From positions 1 to 64,000 of the forward strand of contig CANGTL010000008.1 in NCBI GenBank assembly GCA_947456815.1: a DNA stretch of 64,000 nucleotides, given 5' to 3'. This document shows positions 49,701 through 58,930 of this stretch, piece by piece. The DNA comes from Flavobacteriaceae bacterium. GTDB lineage: Bacteria > Bacteroidota > Bacteroidia > Flavobacteriales > Flavobacteriaceae. A program made the position numbers and the translations under genes. The notes below the pieces were generated by a model. The model ran no database searches and had not been told where the DNA came from. It was given only the letters and a program-made list of their open reading frames with translations. The stretch's first letter is position 1. Every line of letters starts with the position of its first letter.

Positions 49701-50384
49701 GTAGTCGATAGTAGTTCCTCTACCAACAGCACCCATTGTCAAACCATTGATTTCATTGTTAGGAGAGAAAACATATCCTCCAAATTCAATTCTAACATAT
49801 TTTAATGTTCCTGAATCATCATTGTCATTCGGCGTCAATCCACCACCATATTCTGTATTAGCATTAGCAGTAATACCTTCGATATTATTCACACCATTGT
49901 TAGTATTAAAACCTGCTCTTCCTAAAAGGATAATTCCACCCCAATCACCTTTTTGTCTTCCTTGCGCAACTGTTTTACCTGAAGTGAACACAATTGGATT
50001 TGTAGCCGTTCCTATTGCGTTTAGTTTAGATCCCCTAGTTACAATTAAAGCTGTTCCGTTTACAGAAGTAAGCCCCTTAATAACAACACCTGGTTGGATT
50101 GTTAAGATAGCATTATTTCTCACATAGATCAAACCTGTCAGTTTGTAAGTTTTACCCGTTGTCCACGTTGTGTTCGCGGTAATGTCAGCAGTTACATTGA
50201 CTACAGTTGCTGCGTCAAGATAAGGTTCGTTGATTGGATCGTAGTTTGTCCAAGAATCCGTCCACATTGCAGTTGGTGCTGGTGCAAAAGCTCCACGATA
50301 AGTTGTGGATTCAATTTGCGCACTCGCAAAGTTAAAAATCAGCAATAAAATTGCAATTAAAGAGTGTTTTTTCATTTTTTTCAT
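46719..50384 (-). CDS. Large T9SS type A sorted surface protein with N-terminal beta-helix-like region and repeated Ig-like modules
   Basis: Signal peptide MKKMKKHSLIAILLLIFNFASAQ; YVRNNAILTIQPGVVIKG; repeated TPLTLTA...(Y/S)xWELPxGV modules; C-terminal VYPNPVSDIVNIDL...LAKGIYFLRITNSSNEEVIIKKIIKN. Confidence 0.9.
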   Translation of the reverse strand: MKKMKKHSLIAILLLIFNFASAQIESTTYRGAFAPAPTAMWTDSWTNYDPINEPYLDAATVVNVTADITANTTWTTGKTYKLTGLIYVRNNAILTIQPGVVIKGLTSVNGTALIVTRGSKLNAIGTATNPIVFTSGKTVAQGRQKGDWGGIILLGRAGFNTNNGVNNIEGITANANTEYGGGLTPNDNDDSGTLKYVRIEFGGYVFSPNNEINGLTMGAVGRGTTIDYVQVSYTNDDAFEWFGGSVNCKHLVSYRNLDDDFDTDNGFKGLVQYGLIVRDPSIADNPSVSTSESFESDNNAAGTASGTGLDTTSAIFTNITSVGPSFRATLAPTTTLAVGHERALRLRRATQLKVYNSIFMDFKSSIVFIDGSLAVGNATAGTLKFVNNIMAGPVGTTFTGGINPVSLNSFFSTNGNTTQATSAGLLTLAYNASTNTYLGLDYRPGTTSTAASGANFTDSGISGFVIAPPPGTTPLVTNRTYCKGVTATPLTATITGSGTSLRWYTVATGGIAATTAPTPATTIVGVKNYWVSQLNPGSVTPTNPLGESTRVLLTVTVNDIPTEVVSVITGVGPVGSTSVTSIGSYVGTTAQFTYSVTPFVNTSLVYVWTLPLGVNVVSGQGTNSLVVNFANVPFGAGNVGSIQIQAQNASGCRTAAKTLALTKVLPGAPTTVAMTDKASAAPSTAVTSYAKYMGSTTPLTLTAAAVVAASTYEWELPAGVTISIPAGTPAPVTTTVNYTAEPFFSPSTGTLPLGTRFWTVTNNAYTIDVNGVSTTITVSTCAQRYQGSSNNNPYPSTSAPYLQYGTVVRSNLPSILVNFAGVTNPTTTALYFGVRSLNGVGYSVTANATNADVVANRTGIPGLFNTTYTATETLIAPPSTQGSTTYTASGFAPKTSKLLKLVAALPAAPTALKLTNDAVSTSTAVTVVSKFIGTITPLTLTATASATASSYTWELPDGVNQVSGGNSNVITINFANVAPGVTSFYLGCKAVNGIGSSVTTTNGTLVPATTSTAKLLKVTATVPAAVTTVSGQITLIPNNAVINYTMTASALANSYIVTGPVGSVVTSAGNASNTTNSISTSDLVFTVTYPASFIANTANPKTIVITAVNGVGNSLTNKVLNLTSAVGNRPAANVLITSTSVYPNPVSDIVNIDLTADTDGTLEMTIYSYDGNVASRTKAVELKEGFNTINENLSNLAKGIYFLRITNSSNEEVIIKKIIKN

Positions 50385-50696
50385 TTTTTAAATTAATGTT
50401 GCCACAAAACTAAATTCGACATGGTAATTAAATGTAAAAACAGAATTAAATAACTATAATTATTAAGTAAAGAAATGGTTTTTAAATTATGACTTCTGTA
50501 AAAAATTATTGTCGTTTTTGTTAACTTAACATTAATCAAATAAAAAGAATAATCTGATTGCTGCAGATGTTGAGCACTGACTAACGATTTTACTTCTAAG
50601 TATTTCTTAACACCAAGAACATCAAAAAATCTGTATTGTGTAATTTAGAAGATGCAATAGACCAAATCTTATGTTCCATCGTCAGCCTACTAAAAA

Positions 50697-51950
50697 TTAT
50701 TTTTTATTGACTAGACAAAAAAATCCTGTTACTTTTTTCGATTTTTCTTTCGCGTACAAAATTTCTTGCATATAATTTTGCACATAAAAACTTCGCTCAT
50801 TGTCTTGAACTAAATCTTCCCTGATATGATCCGGAAACGAACCCCCATTTTCAGTAACAATAATATTTTTGACACCAGAATAATTACTAAATTTTAAAAT
50901 CATCATATAGATTGATTTAGGATAAATTTCCCAATTCATTGCTGTAGGCGCTACTTTTCTTTTGTATGCGGGTATTAATTTAGCATTTACATGCGGAGAA
51001 TACGAATGATGTTCTACGACCTCTCGATTATAATTTTGAAGACCAATAAAATCAAATTCAACTTTGATTAATTCCTCATCACCTCGACTTACATACTTTT
51101 TAATATGCTTAAAAAAAGGCAATTCCTTTATTGGATAACCCAAACCTAGCGATGGTTCGATAAAGGCTCTATTCAAAAGAGTATCGATCCTTTCGGCAGC
51201 TTTTATATTTTTATCACTATAGGTCAGTGGGGTAATGTAAGCGCAAGAGTGCATTGTCCCAACTTTAGCTGCGGGATTAATTTCCTTTATGATTCTATAT
51301 GCTATTGATTGGCAAAGTAATGCATGATGCATCGCAGTCAAAAATTCATTTAGCCCTCTTTTCCCAAGCTTATAAACTCCTAAAAAATAACCACCTCCAA
51401 CAAAAATGAAAGGTTCGTTTAGGACAATCCAGTATTTTACTTTGTCTTTAAATGCGTTGGCACAAACATTTGTATATTCAGTAAACCACGTTAGTACATC
51501 TCTATTACTCCACCCTCCTTTTTTTTCAAGTTCTAAGGGCAAATCCCAATGATATAAAGTAACAAATGGTTCGATGTTGTTTTCAAGACAAGTATTTATC
51601 ACATCGTTATAAAAATTGATGCCCTCTTGATCTATTGCTCCGATGCCGTTTGGTATAATTCTCGACCAGGATAATGAAAATCTATAATTCTGGATGCCTA
51701 ATTTCTTGATCCGTTTAATGTCTTTTTTGTAATTCTCGCAAGGACCAGCAGGTCCAGTTGGAGCGTCACTATTTTCTATGACTTTCCTTTTGTACGATAA
51801 TCTTTCCAATATAGAATTGCCTTCATCGGATTTATGCTCATCGCTCTCTATTTGAAAACAAGATGATGACGCTCCCCATATAAATTCATCTCCAAAATCA
51901 TCTTTTGTGTAATTGAACGATTCATCATTTGGTGGGACTACATTCTTCAT
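50697..51950 (-). pseudogene. Family 1 glycoside hydrolase (beta-glucosidase-like), apparently truncated at the C-terminus
   Basis: GH1 motifs FIWGASSSCFQIE, YRFSLSWSRIIPNG, TLYHWDLPLELEKKGGW, WIVLNEPF (acid/base), IIVTENGGSFPD (nucleophile); ends GFFCLVNKK* with further C-terminal-like codons beyond the stop. Confidence 0.65.
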
Positions 51951-52122
51951 TAAAGATATTCGTAATTTTGGCTATTGTATTTGAAATGAAAATTATATAA
52001 AATCATATTTTTCAAATAGCAATTGATCTAAATTAACACCTATTTTTTTAGCGTCAAATACAAAAGAATAAGGCGGAAAGCAACTTCCTATAACAAGAAT
52101 TCTGCTAATTAAATTTTTTCGA

Positions 52123-55026
52123 TCAAAAGTTATAAGTCATGGAAAAAGAAAATGTTGGTCCAAATTTGGTTCGCCAAAAAACATTGTCATTAGCCGAATT
52201 AAAGCCATCTTCATAAAGATAATCTCCAGTAAATACGTAATTTCCTAAAGTTTCAAAATTCCCATATTTACTTGCTTTAGTATAATCATTCTGATAAAAA
52301 ACTTGATCCTGAGCCAGAATGTTCTGTACGTTAAGTTTCAATTCAATTTTGTTTTTCATCAAATTTTTTGCAACTTGAAAATCGATTATTGTCCTTCCTT
52401 TTTCCCATATTGCTGGATTCAATTCATTACCTGCAATAGCAATTCGGTTTCCAACCCTATTTAAATTGGAAGAAAACACCCATCCATTATCTTTGTTTAG
52501 GTATTGTAATCCGACATTAACCACAAAAGGTGATTGCCCCTGAAGTGGAATATTGGTTTCTGTATTTGCAGTATTGAAATTAGAAACATCGACAACTGAT
52601 TTAATAATTGCAGTATTAGCAAACAATGTAATATCGTCAAAAACTGTAGTATTTTCGTTGGTAAAAATCGCGCTCAACAAGGTCCTGAACTCTAATTCAA
52701 CTCCACTATTAACAGCACTTGCTGCATTTCTATAGGTTACTGTTTTGTTATTAATTTCCTGTTTAAGCTCTATGGGATTCGTGAAATTCTTTCTAAAATA
52801 AGAGACTGAAAACAACTGCCCCTTCCCCGGATAATATTCATATCGCAAGTCAAAATTTTTGACCGTAGCTATTTTTAAAGTATCATTTCCTTGTGTAAAG
52901 AATTGAGTAGTAAAATCATAAAAGCCAAAGGGCGCCAATTCTCGATACTCAGGTCTGTTTAGTGTTTTTGAATAACTTAATCTTAAATTTTGCTTGCTGG
53001 TAATTGCGTATATTAAGTTAGCAGAAGGCAAAAAATCATTTTGTTTGTTGTTTAAATCCAAATATTCGACTTCTGTTTTCCTCGCGGCCAAAGTTTGGGT
53101 AAAGCTTTCGAATCGTGCACCCCAAATTAGTCTAAACTTTTTATATCTATTATCTAACATAAAATACCCCGCATTTAATTTAGATGATGCGAAATAGGTA
53201 TCTGTAAATTTCGTAAAATCAAAAAGCGTAAAACCATTTAAGCCTGAAGCTAGTGGACCCATATTGGAGACATTGAAAATAGAGCTATTTGGTAATTCTA
53301 ATAGTTCTGAATCAAAAGTTCCACCTTGTGTAAGCGTGTTGTATTGTAACTGCCGAGCAAAAAAGTCTCTTTCTCTGGTTTGGGTAAAAACACCTAGTTT
53401 TATTTCATTAGTTAAATCTTCGCCAATCGAAAATTTTCGGGAAATATCTATTTTTCCGCCAGCTATAAATTCTTGGTTTTCAGACCAAAACAGACCTCCT
53501 CCATAATCAGGTCCTCCATTGTTGTTTGCAATTAAGGCAATTGGCGTTGTTTGCGCTGGATCAGTACTATTGGGGTCAGCAACAGTATACATATTTCTCC
53601 GCAAATTTGGGATATCTCTATATATGTTGCTGTAAAATCCTGTCCAGTTTAGTTTGATTTTCGGTTTAGAAAAATAATGTTCCCCATTAAGTTGTCCAGA
53701 ATAAATTCTACTGCTGGTAAACCATCTTACGTCGGAATTAGTTGTTCTAACGTCTACAACATCATTTTGGCCCGTTCTTTCCACTACTAAATCTGTGGAA
53801 TTCAAGCTCAGAATATTTTTAAATGAAAGAGAATGATTATCATTAAATTTTAAAGAAAAATTTGCTAACGCTGCAGTTAAAACTTGTTCACTATAATTTT
53901 TGTCATTATAGCTTTTAATCAAAATTGCAGGAATACCTTGCGGATTATCATAATCGTTTCTTTCAACTGTATTGAAACTATTTGATTTGTTATTGGAAAA
54001 AGAAAACAAAATACCTATTGTTTTTTCCTTAATATCAAAATGGCGTCCAATAGAGTATTGAAAACTGTAATTGGGTGCGAACTTACTATTATTGATATTC
54101 CAATCCGATTGAAAAGATTTTGCGACATCAACTCGCTCCTCAAATGATAAAAGACTAAACGCTTCTGTAGATGTTACACTTGCTGGCAAATCTCGTTTAC
54201 CATTATCAAATCCTAAAAAATCAGTTCCGCTACCTTTGTATGTTTTTTGAGTTTTCCCAGTGGTTATCGTATTATAACCCGAACCTATCGATATAGTTTG
54301 AAAATCTTTATCAGGTACTGACTTTGTATTAACTTGAACAACACCTCCAGCAAAATCACCCGGTAAGTCAGGGCTTGCAGTTTTTGTTATGATTAAATTA
54401 TCTAACATGTTTGATGGAAAAATATCAAACGAAAATGCTTTACGATCGGATTCTGAACTAGGCAATGGCGCACCATTCAAAAAAGCTGCATTATATCTAT
54501 CATTTAGACCTCTGATGATCACAAATCTATTGTCTTGAATACTTGCGCCACTTATCCTTTTCAAAACATCTGATGTGTTTTTGTCCGGCGTTCTTTTAAT
54601 AGTTTCAGCGGATATACCGTCAGAAACGTTAGCGCTATTCTTTTGCTGTACTAATAATGACTTTACCGATTCGGCTTTAGCTCTGGTTTTTGTAATTACT
54701 ACTTCATCTAGAACATTTTTTTGAGCATCTAACGCAATATTCAAAACTGTTATATCATTCAAGACAACATTTACCTCAGATACAAGTTTTGATTGATAGC
54801 CTATATATATGAATTTCAATTCATAGACGCCAACTGGTATATTTCTGAAGATGAATTTACCTTCTGAATCAGTTGAAACACTTTTATTCAACTCTTTAAT
54901 GACAATATTAGCTCCGGGCAGCGATGAGCCATTTGACTCGTCAACGACAACGCCACTAATTGTTCCGTTTTGCGCAAAAATAGTTTGTGATAAGGTTAAA
55001 ATAAACAGGTAGTACAGGACTTTCAT
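52123..55026 (-). CDS. TonB-dependent receptor with N-terminal carboxypeptidase-regulatory-like domain
   Basis: GTISGVVVDESNGSSLPGANIVIKELNKSVSTDSEGKFIFRNIPVGVYELKFIYIGY; plug AETIKRTPDKNTSDVLKRISGASIQDNRFVIIRGLNDRYN; C-terminal FSFSMTYNF. Confidence 0.94.
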   Translation of the reverse strand: MKVLYYLFILTLSQTIFAQNGTISGVVVDESNGSSLPGANIVIKELNKSVSTDSEGKFIFRNIPVGVYELKFIYIGYQSKLVSEVNVVLNDITVLNIALDAQKNVLDEVVITKTRAKAESVKSLLVQQKNSANVSDGISAETIKRTPDKNTSDVLKRISGASIQDNRFVIIRGLNDRYNAAFLNGAPLPSSESDRKAFSFDIFPSNMLDNLIITKTASPDLPGDFAGGVVQVNTKSVPDKDFQTISIGSGYNTITTGKTQKTYKGSGTDFLGFDNGKRDLPASVTSTEAFSLLSFEERVDVAKSFQSDWNINNSKFAPNYSFQYSIGRHFDIKEKTIGILFSFSNNKSNSFNTVERNDYDNPQGIPAILIKSYNDKNYSEQVLTAALANFSLKFNDNHSLSFKNILSLNSTDLVVERTGQNDVVDVRTTNSDVRWFTSSRIYSGQLNGEHYFSKPKIKLNWTGFYSNIYRDIPNLRRNMYTVADPNSTDPAQTTPIALIANNNGGPDYGGGLFWSENQEFIAGGKIDISRKFSIGEDLTNEIKLGVFTQTRERDFFARQLQYNTLTQGGTFDSELLELPNSSIFNVSNMGPLASGLNGFTLFDFTKFTDTYFASSKLNAGYFMLDNRYKKFRLIWGARFESFTQTLAARKTEVEYLDLNNKQNDFLPSANLIYAITSKQNLRLSYSKTLNRPEYRELAPFGFYDFTTQFFTQGNDTLKIATVKNFDLRYEYYPGKGQLFSVSYFRKNFTNPIELKQEINNKTVTYRNAASAVNSGVELEFRTLLSAIFTNENTTVFDDITLFANTAIIKSVVDVSNFNTANTETNIPLQGQSPFVVNVGLQYLNKDNGWVFSSNLNRVGNRIAIAGNELNPAIWEKGRTIIDFQVAKNLMKNKIELKLNVQNILAQDQVFYQNDYTKASKYGNFETLGNYVFTGDYLYEDGFNSANDNVFWRTKFGPTFSFSMTYNF

Positions 55027-55237
55027 TTGGTTTTCAGTTTTGATGCAAACTAAATGCAGAAGCGCTACATTAATGTTAATTTAAAATTATATATTTAGAG
55101 GAATCTTTATTAAAACATTAATAAAAAATAAAGAATAATGTCAACATTCACTACAATGTTTTGAAATTGTTAACAATCAAATGTTGGTTTTTCAATAAGC
55201 ACTAATTTGAATAAATTTGCCAAAAAATTTAGATTTT

Positions 55238-56557
55238 ATGAGAAAATATCTGTCATTAATCGTAGTAATTCTAGCCGCTGGTAGTTCTTTTTCACAAGAA
55301 AGTACTGATTCAATAGGGCAAACAAAACCAAAAGTAAATAGATGGTCTTTGGATTTGTCTTTCGGAAGTAGTCGCGGAATTAGACCCTACAACGATGGCT
55401 ATTTTTCTACTGAAAGCACCAAGTTTTTAGGAGAATTAAATCTAAATTCATTCAATATTGGAGCTAGATATCAAGTCAATAAATATGTCACATTCAAATC
55501 TGATTTAGCATTTGATAGATTTATTCCAACTGATAGTAAAAGTGCAGCTTTTGATGTGGCGCAATTTAGGTGGTCTATTCAGACAATGTTCAACATTAAT
55601 ATGTTATTTGGTATCGATGAATTTGCAAAATTTAAGTTGCAACCTCATATTGGATTAAATATGGCTTCTTTGAAAACTATTAAATCATCAGAAAATCAAG
55701 CAATTGGTTCGGCAGATAATATTTTGGGTCTGATTTTTGGGCTAACTCCCTCTTACAATATTACAAGCAAAACAAATTTGTTTGTAGATTTTTCACTCAT
55801 AAATAACTTTAGACAGCATAAAACTTGGGACGGTAATCCTTCTGATGAAAAGAATAACCTTTCTGGTCAGATGGGCAATATTTCGTTCGGCGTTAGTTAT
55901 AAATTAGGAAAACCAATTGTAAATGCTGAAAAAGAAATGTTAAAGAAACAGGATGAAGCAAAAAACAACGAAATTGAAAAAAGACTTAATGATGTTGAAT
56001 CTAAATTGATAGATACTGATAAAGATGGAGTTCCCGATTATTTAGACTCAGAAATAAGTTCATTAGAAGGAGCTATTGTAGACAGTAAAGGAATTATGAT
56101 TGACAAGAATAAAAATAATATTCCGGATGAGGTAGAAAAATATTTAGACACAACGAATGGCAAAACAAATGGTAGTGGTTTAAATAATACCGTAGATTCA
56201 AACAATGTCATGTTCAAAAAAGCAATAGATGAAGGCTACATCTGCGTATTTTTCGAAACAGGTAAATCAGTATATTTGAGTTCATCTAGAGATGCTATAA
56301 ACTTCGTACAAACTTTCTTAATTACAAATCCAGAGGCTAAAATCGATTTGATTGGGTATACAGATGACATTGGAACAAGTGAAGTAAACAAAAAATTAGG
56401 TTTAGATAGAGCTAATAATGTTAAAGAAACTTTGGTGAAACTTGGAATAGAACCATATCGAGTAAAAGCTGTTTCTGCTGGAGAAGATCAAACGTATAAT
56501 CCAAGTACTCCAGAGACAAGAAGTTTTGTTAGAAAAGTTGTTTTTAGAATTAAATAA
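55238..56557 (+). CDS. OmpA family outer membrane protein
   Basis: Start MRKYLSLIVVILAAGSSFSQ; beta-barrel-like N-terminus; DTDKDGVPDYLDSE calcium-binding-type repeat; OmpA C-terminus IDLIGYTDDIGTSEVNKKLGLDRANNVKETLVKLGI. Confidence 0.92.
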   Translation: MRKYLSLIVVILAAGSSFSQESTDSIGQTKPKVNRWSLDLSFGSSRGIRPYNDGYFSTESTKFLGELNLNSFNIGARYQVNKYVTFKSDLAFDRFIPTDSKSAAFDVAQFRWSIQTMFNINMLFGIDEFAKFKLQPHIGLNMASLKTIKSSENQAIGSADNILGLIFGLTPSYNITSKTNLFVDFSLINNFRQHKTWDGNPSDEKNNLSGQMGNISFGVSYKLGKPIVNAEKEMLKKQDEAKNNEIEKRLNDVESKLIDTDKDGVPDYLDSEISSLEGAIVDSKGIMIDKNKNNIPDEVEKYLDTTNGKTNGSGLNNTVDSNNVMFKKAIDEGYICVFFETGKSVYLSSSRDAINFVQTFLITNPEAKIDLIGYTDDIGTSEVNKKLGLDRANNVKETLVKLGIEPYRVKAVSAGEDQTYNPSTPETRSFVRKVVFRIK

Positions 56558-56855
56558 TATTTAGACCATTAGTTTAAAAAAAAGTGAGATTTTACTAGCT
56601 GGATGATATAACTTTTTTTACAAAATTGGTATGGAAAAGATCAAGTTGTTGTTTGAAGAATAAACCGTAGCTTTCTATTTTTTAGATGCAGCACTATTTA
56701 CCAACAAAATGCTCTAATCCAATATTTCAAGAATTGCCTACAAATACAATAGGAGCTATAATGGATTTTGGAAGTCATTAATTCTGTACATTGATAATTA
56801 ATCTTTAAGTCAGGTTTTGGGAACGTGGTATTATCGTAAACAAATTGACAAAATT

Positions 56856-57461
56856 ATGTATAAAAAGTATGTGAAATCTTTTTTCGATATTATGGTTGCC
56901 TTTATTGGACTAATCATTTTTTGTCCTTTATTTATTATTGTTACAATTTTGCTTTTTATTTTGAATCGAGGAAAACCTTTTTACTTTCAAAGCAGACCTG
57001 GTTATAAGGGTAAGATATTCAAAATAATCAAGTTTAAAACCATGAACGATAAAAAAAATGAAGACGGAGAACTTTTATCAGATTTTGAAAGAATAACTAC
57101 AGTTGGAAATTTTATTCGTAGAACTTCTATTGATGAAATTCCTCAATTGTTAAATGTTTTTTTTGGACAAATGAGTATAGTTGGACCTAGACCTTTGTTG
57201 AATCAATATTTACCAATATACAATGAAGTTCAAAAACGAAGACATGATGTAAAACCAGGAATAACCGGATGGGCGCAAGTTAATGGAAGAAATTCTATAC
57301 TTTGGTCCAAAAAATTTGAATATGACGTTTGGTATATTGATAATATAAGTTTCATGTTGGATATGAAAATTTTATTGATAACTATTAAAAAAGTTTTATT
57401 CCGAAAAGGTATTAATGCCAGTGATAAATATACGACAGAAGAATTTAACGGTGAAAATTAA
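56856..57461 (+). CDS. Initiating sugar transferase (polyprenyl-phosphate phosphoglycosyl transferase, WcaJ/PglC-like)
   Basis: VKSFFDIMVAFIGLIIFCPLFIIV; FYFQSRPGYKGKIFKIIKFKTM; RRTSIDEIPQLLNVFFGQMSIVGPRPLL; KPGITGWAQVNGRN; start likely 56856 rather than 56817. Confidence 0.93.
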   Translation: MYKKYVKSFFDIMVAFIGLIIFCPLFIIVTILLFILNRGKPFYFQSRPGYKGKIFKIIKFKTMNDKKNEDGELLSDFERITTVGNFIRRTSIDEIPQLLNVFFGQMSIVGPRPLLNQYLPIYNEVQKRRHDVKPGITGWAQVNGRNSILWSKKFEYDVWYIDNISFMLDMKILLITIKKVLFRKGINASDKYTTEEFNGEN

Positions 57462-57480
57462 AGAACTATTGTGGCAAATT

Positions 57481-57508
57481 ATTCCAAATCTCAAATCCCA
57501 ACTCAAAA
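57481..57508. repeat. Four degenerate 7-bp units (ATTCCAA ATCTCAA ATCCCAA CTCAAAA)
   Basis: Direct reading; 20 nt after the sugar transferase stop. Confidence 0.65.
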
Positions 57509-58047
57509 TAAGAAAATATTATTTTTTTTGTTACAATCAGATTGCAGAAATTGAAATAGGTAGATTAATGTCTGATTTGAGATAATCTAGAAAATTGGAA
57601 TTCAAATTCTCCCCAAATTCGAAACATTCTTCCATTTATCAAGACACTATCCCGCGAAGTGTGTAATTTAAAAAAAAATAGAAGTTTGGCTTTTTAATTA
57701 TAGTTACATGCTTTTTTCAGTAGAGTATGGAATTGGCCGGACTCTAGTTTTAGTCTACAAAACATCGGGACTAACAAGATTGTTTTCAACCCTTCTCACA
57801 TTTAAATTATCGGGACTATCAAGACAGAAAAAACCTTTGATAAAAAGAGATTTTCGATTAAAACTACTTACTACTAATTACAACCAAATTAAATCAGTGA
57901 TTAGCAGTTATCAGCGATTTTAATTGATTTTTTAATTAAAATTAATTTTGTTTTTTTCTTTTGTTTTCCTCGTGTTTTTGATAAATCGCGTAAGAAATAA
58001 TTTCATGAAATCGCAGTAAATACAAGGGGTTTGGATAAAAGAAAAAA

Positions 58048-58075
58048 AGACAATTCCCAGTCGAATTGTCTTTTT
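58048..58075. terminator. Hairpin terminator between sugar transferase region and tRNA
   Basis: agacaattc-ccagtc-gaattgtctttttt. Confidence 0.7.
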
Positions 58076-58085
58076 GGTAGTAGTG

Positions 58086-58159
58086 TCGGGATGACTGGAT
58101 TCGAACCAGCGACCCCTAGCACCCCATGCTAGTACGCTACCTGACTGCGCTACATCCCG
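58086..58159 (-). tRNA. tRNA-Pro (anticodon GGG)
   Basis: Reverse strand CGGGATGTAGCGCAGTCAGGTAGCGTACTAGCATGGGGTGCTAGGGGTCGCTGGTTCGAATCCAGTCATCCCGA; acceptor stem CGGGATG/CATCCCG, anticodon stem CTAGC/GCTAG with loop ATGGGGT, GGTTCGAATCC T-arm. Confidence 0.95.
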
Positions 58160-58237
58160 CGTAATTTTCGGAATGCAAATATATTTTTTTTTGGTACATG
58201 TTCAAATGCGCTATCGAAATATGAAGTTGAAAAATAA

Positions 58238-58930
58238 TTATTCAATATTTTTCTTTCTTCGAGTCGCGGTTTGATTTAGTTTGAACTGATAGTTGAAGGT
58301 TTTTAGTTTGCTTCTTCGCTCTTCGGCTCTTAACTTTAACTTGAGCTCAAAGTTCATGTCAACCGAGTTCAGCTGCTTAATTGCATTAGTAAAAATAGCT
58401 TCTTTATCATCCTTTAAAGCCAAATCTTTTTGAAGTGATGGATTTGATTTTTCCGACTTTGTAGCCTCAGTTCTGGAAGCGCTATCCTTTTTTGCTGCTG
58501 GAAAATCAAAGGATAAAACTATTTGTTCTTCATCTGGATTCATTTTAACGACGAAATTATCGACGACAAAATGGTCTGAAAAAATTCTATTCTTAAGTAA
58601 CATTGCTTGATCCAAAATGCCATCCACTTTATAGATATCGCTATGGTCATTTAGGTAATGAATAACCTCTTCGATCGCATTTGGAGCGCTGTCGAAATGA
58701 AAGTAATTCTCCTTTCCAACAAAGACAAGAGCCGCTTTCGAACCTACGCTGAACTTTTTTGAAAGATATAATTTGATATAATCCGAATCTTTCGGTTCAA
58801 GTTTTTTAAAAGAAGTAATGTTGTGTCGATTGTCAATCTCATGCATATAAAGAATGCCCTTAGCATCAGCGTATATTGGCTCTCTAAATGAATTTTCTCT
58901 TTTCTCGTTAATGTAGCCGACTAGTTTCAT
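58238..58930 (-). CDS. Hypothetical protein
   Basis: Long ORF with no recognised family; coding supported by length and lack of competing ORFs. Confidence 0.65.
   Translation of the reverse strand: MKLVGYINEKRENSFREPIYADAKGILYMHEIDNRHNITSFKKLEPKDSDYIKLYLSKKFSVGSKAALVFVGKENYFHFDSAPNAIEEVIHYLNDHSDIYKVDGILDQAMLLKNRIFSDHFVVDNFVVKMNPDEEQIVLSFDFPAAKKDSASRTEATKSEKSNPSLQKDLALKDDKEAIFTNAIKQLNSVDMNFELKLKLRAEERRSKLKTFNYQFKLNQTATRRKKNIE

Noticed and set aside
48786-50127. Several + strand ORFs (93, 163, 126 aa) opposite the T9SS protein
   Set aside because: Antisense shadows of a repetitive Thr/Ala/Val-rich coding region
46719-55026. Classical SusC/SusD polysaccharide utilisation locus
   Set aside because: A TonB receptor and a GH1 gene are present, but no SusD-like gene, and the GH1 appears truncated
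56689-56781. Small ORF MQHYLPTKCSNPIFQELPTNTIGAIMDFGSH
   Set aside because: Short, no initiation or conservation evidence; could be chance in the AT-rich gap before the sugar transferase
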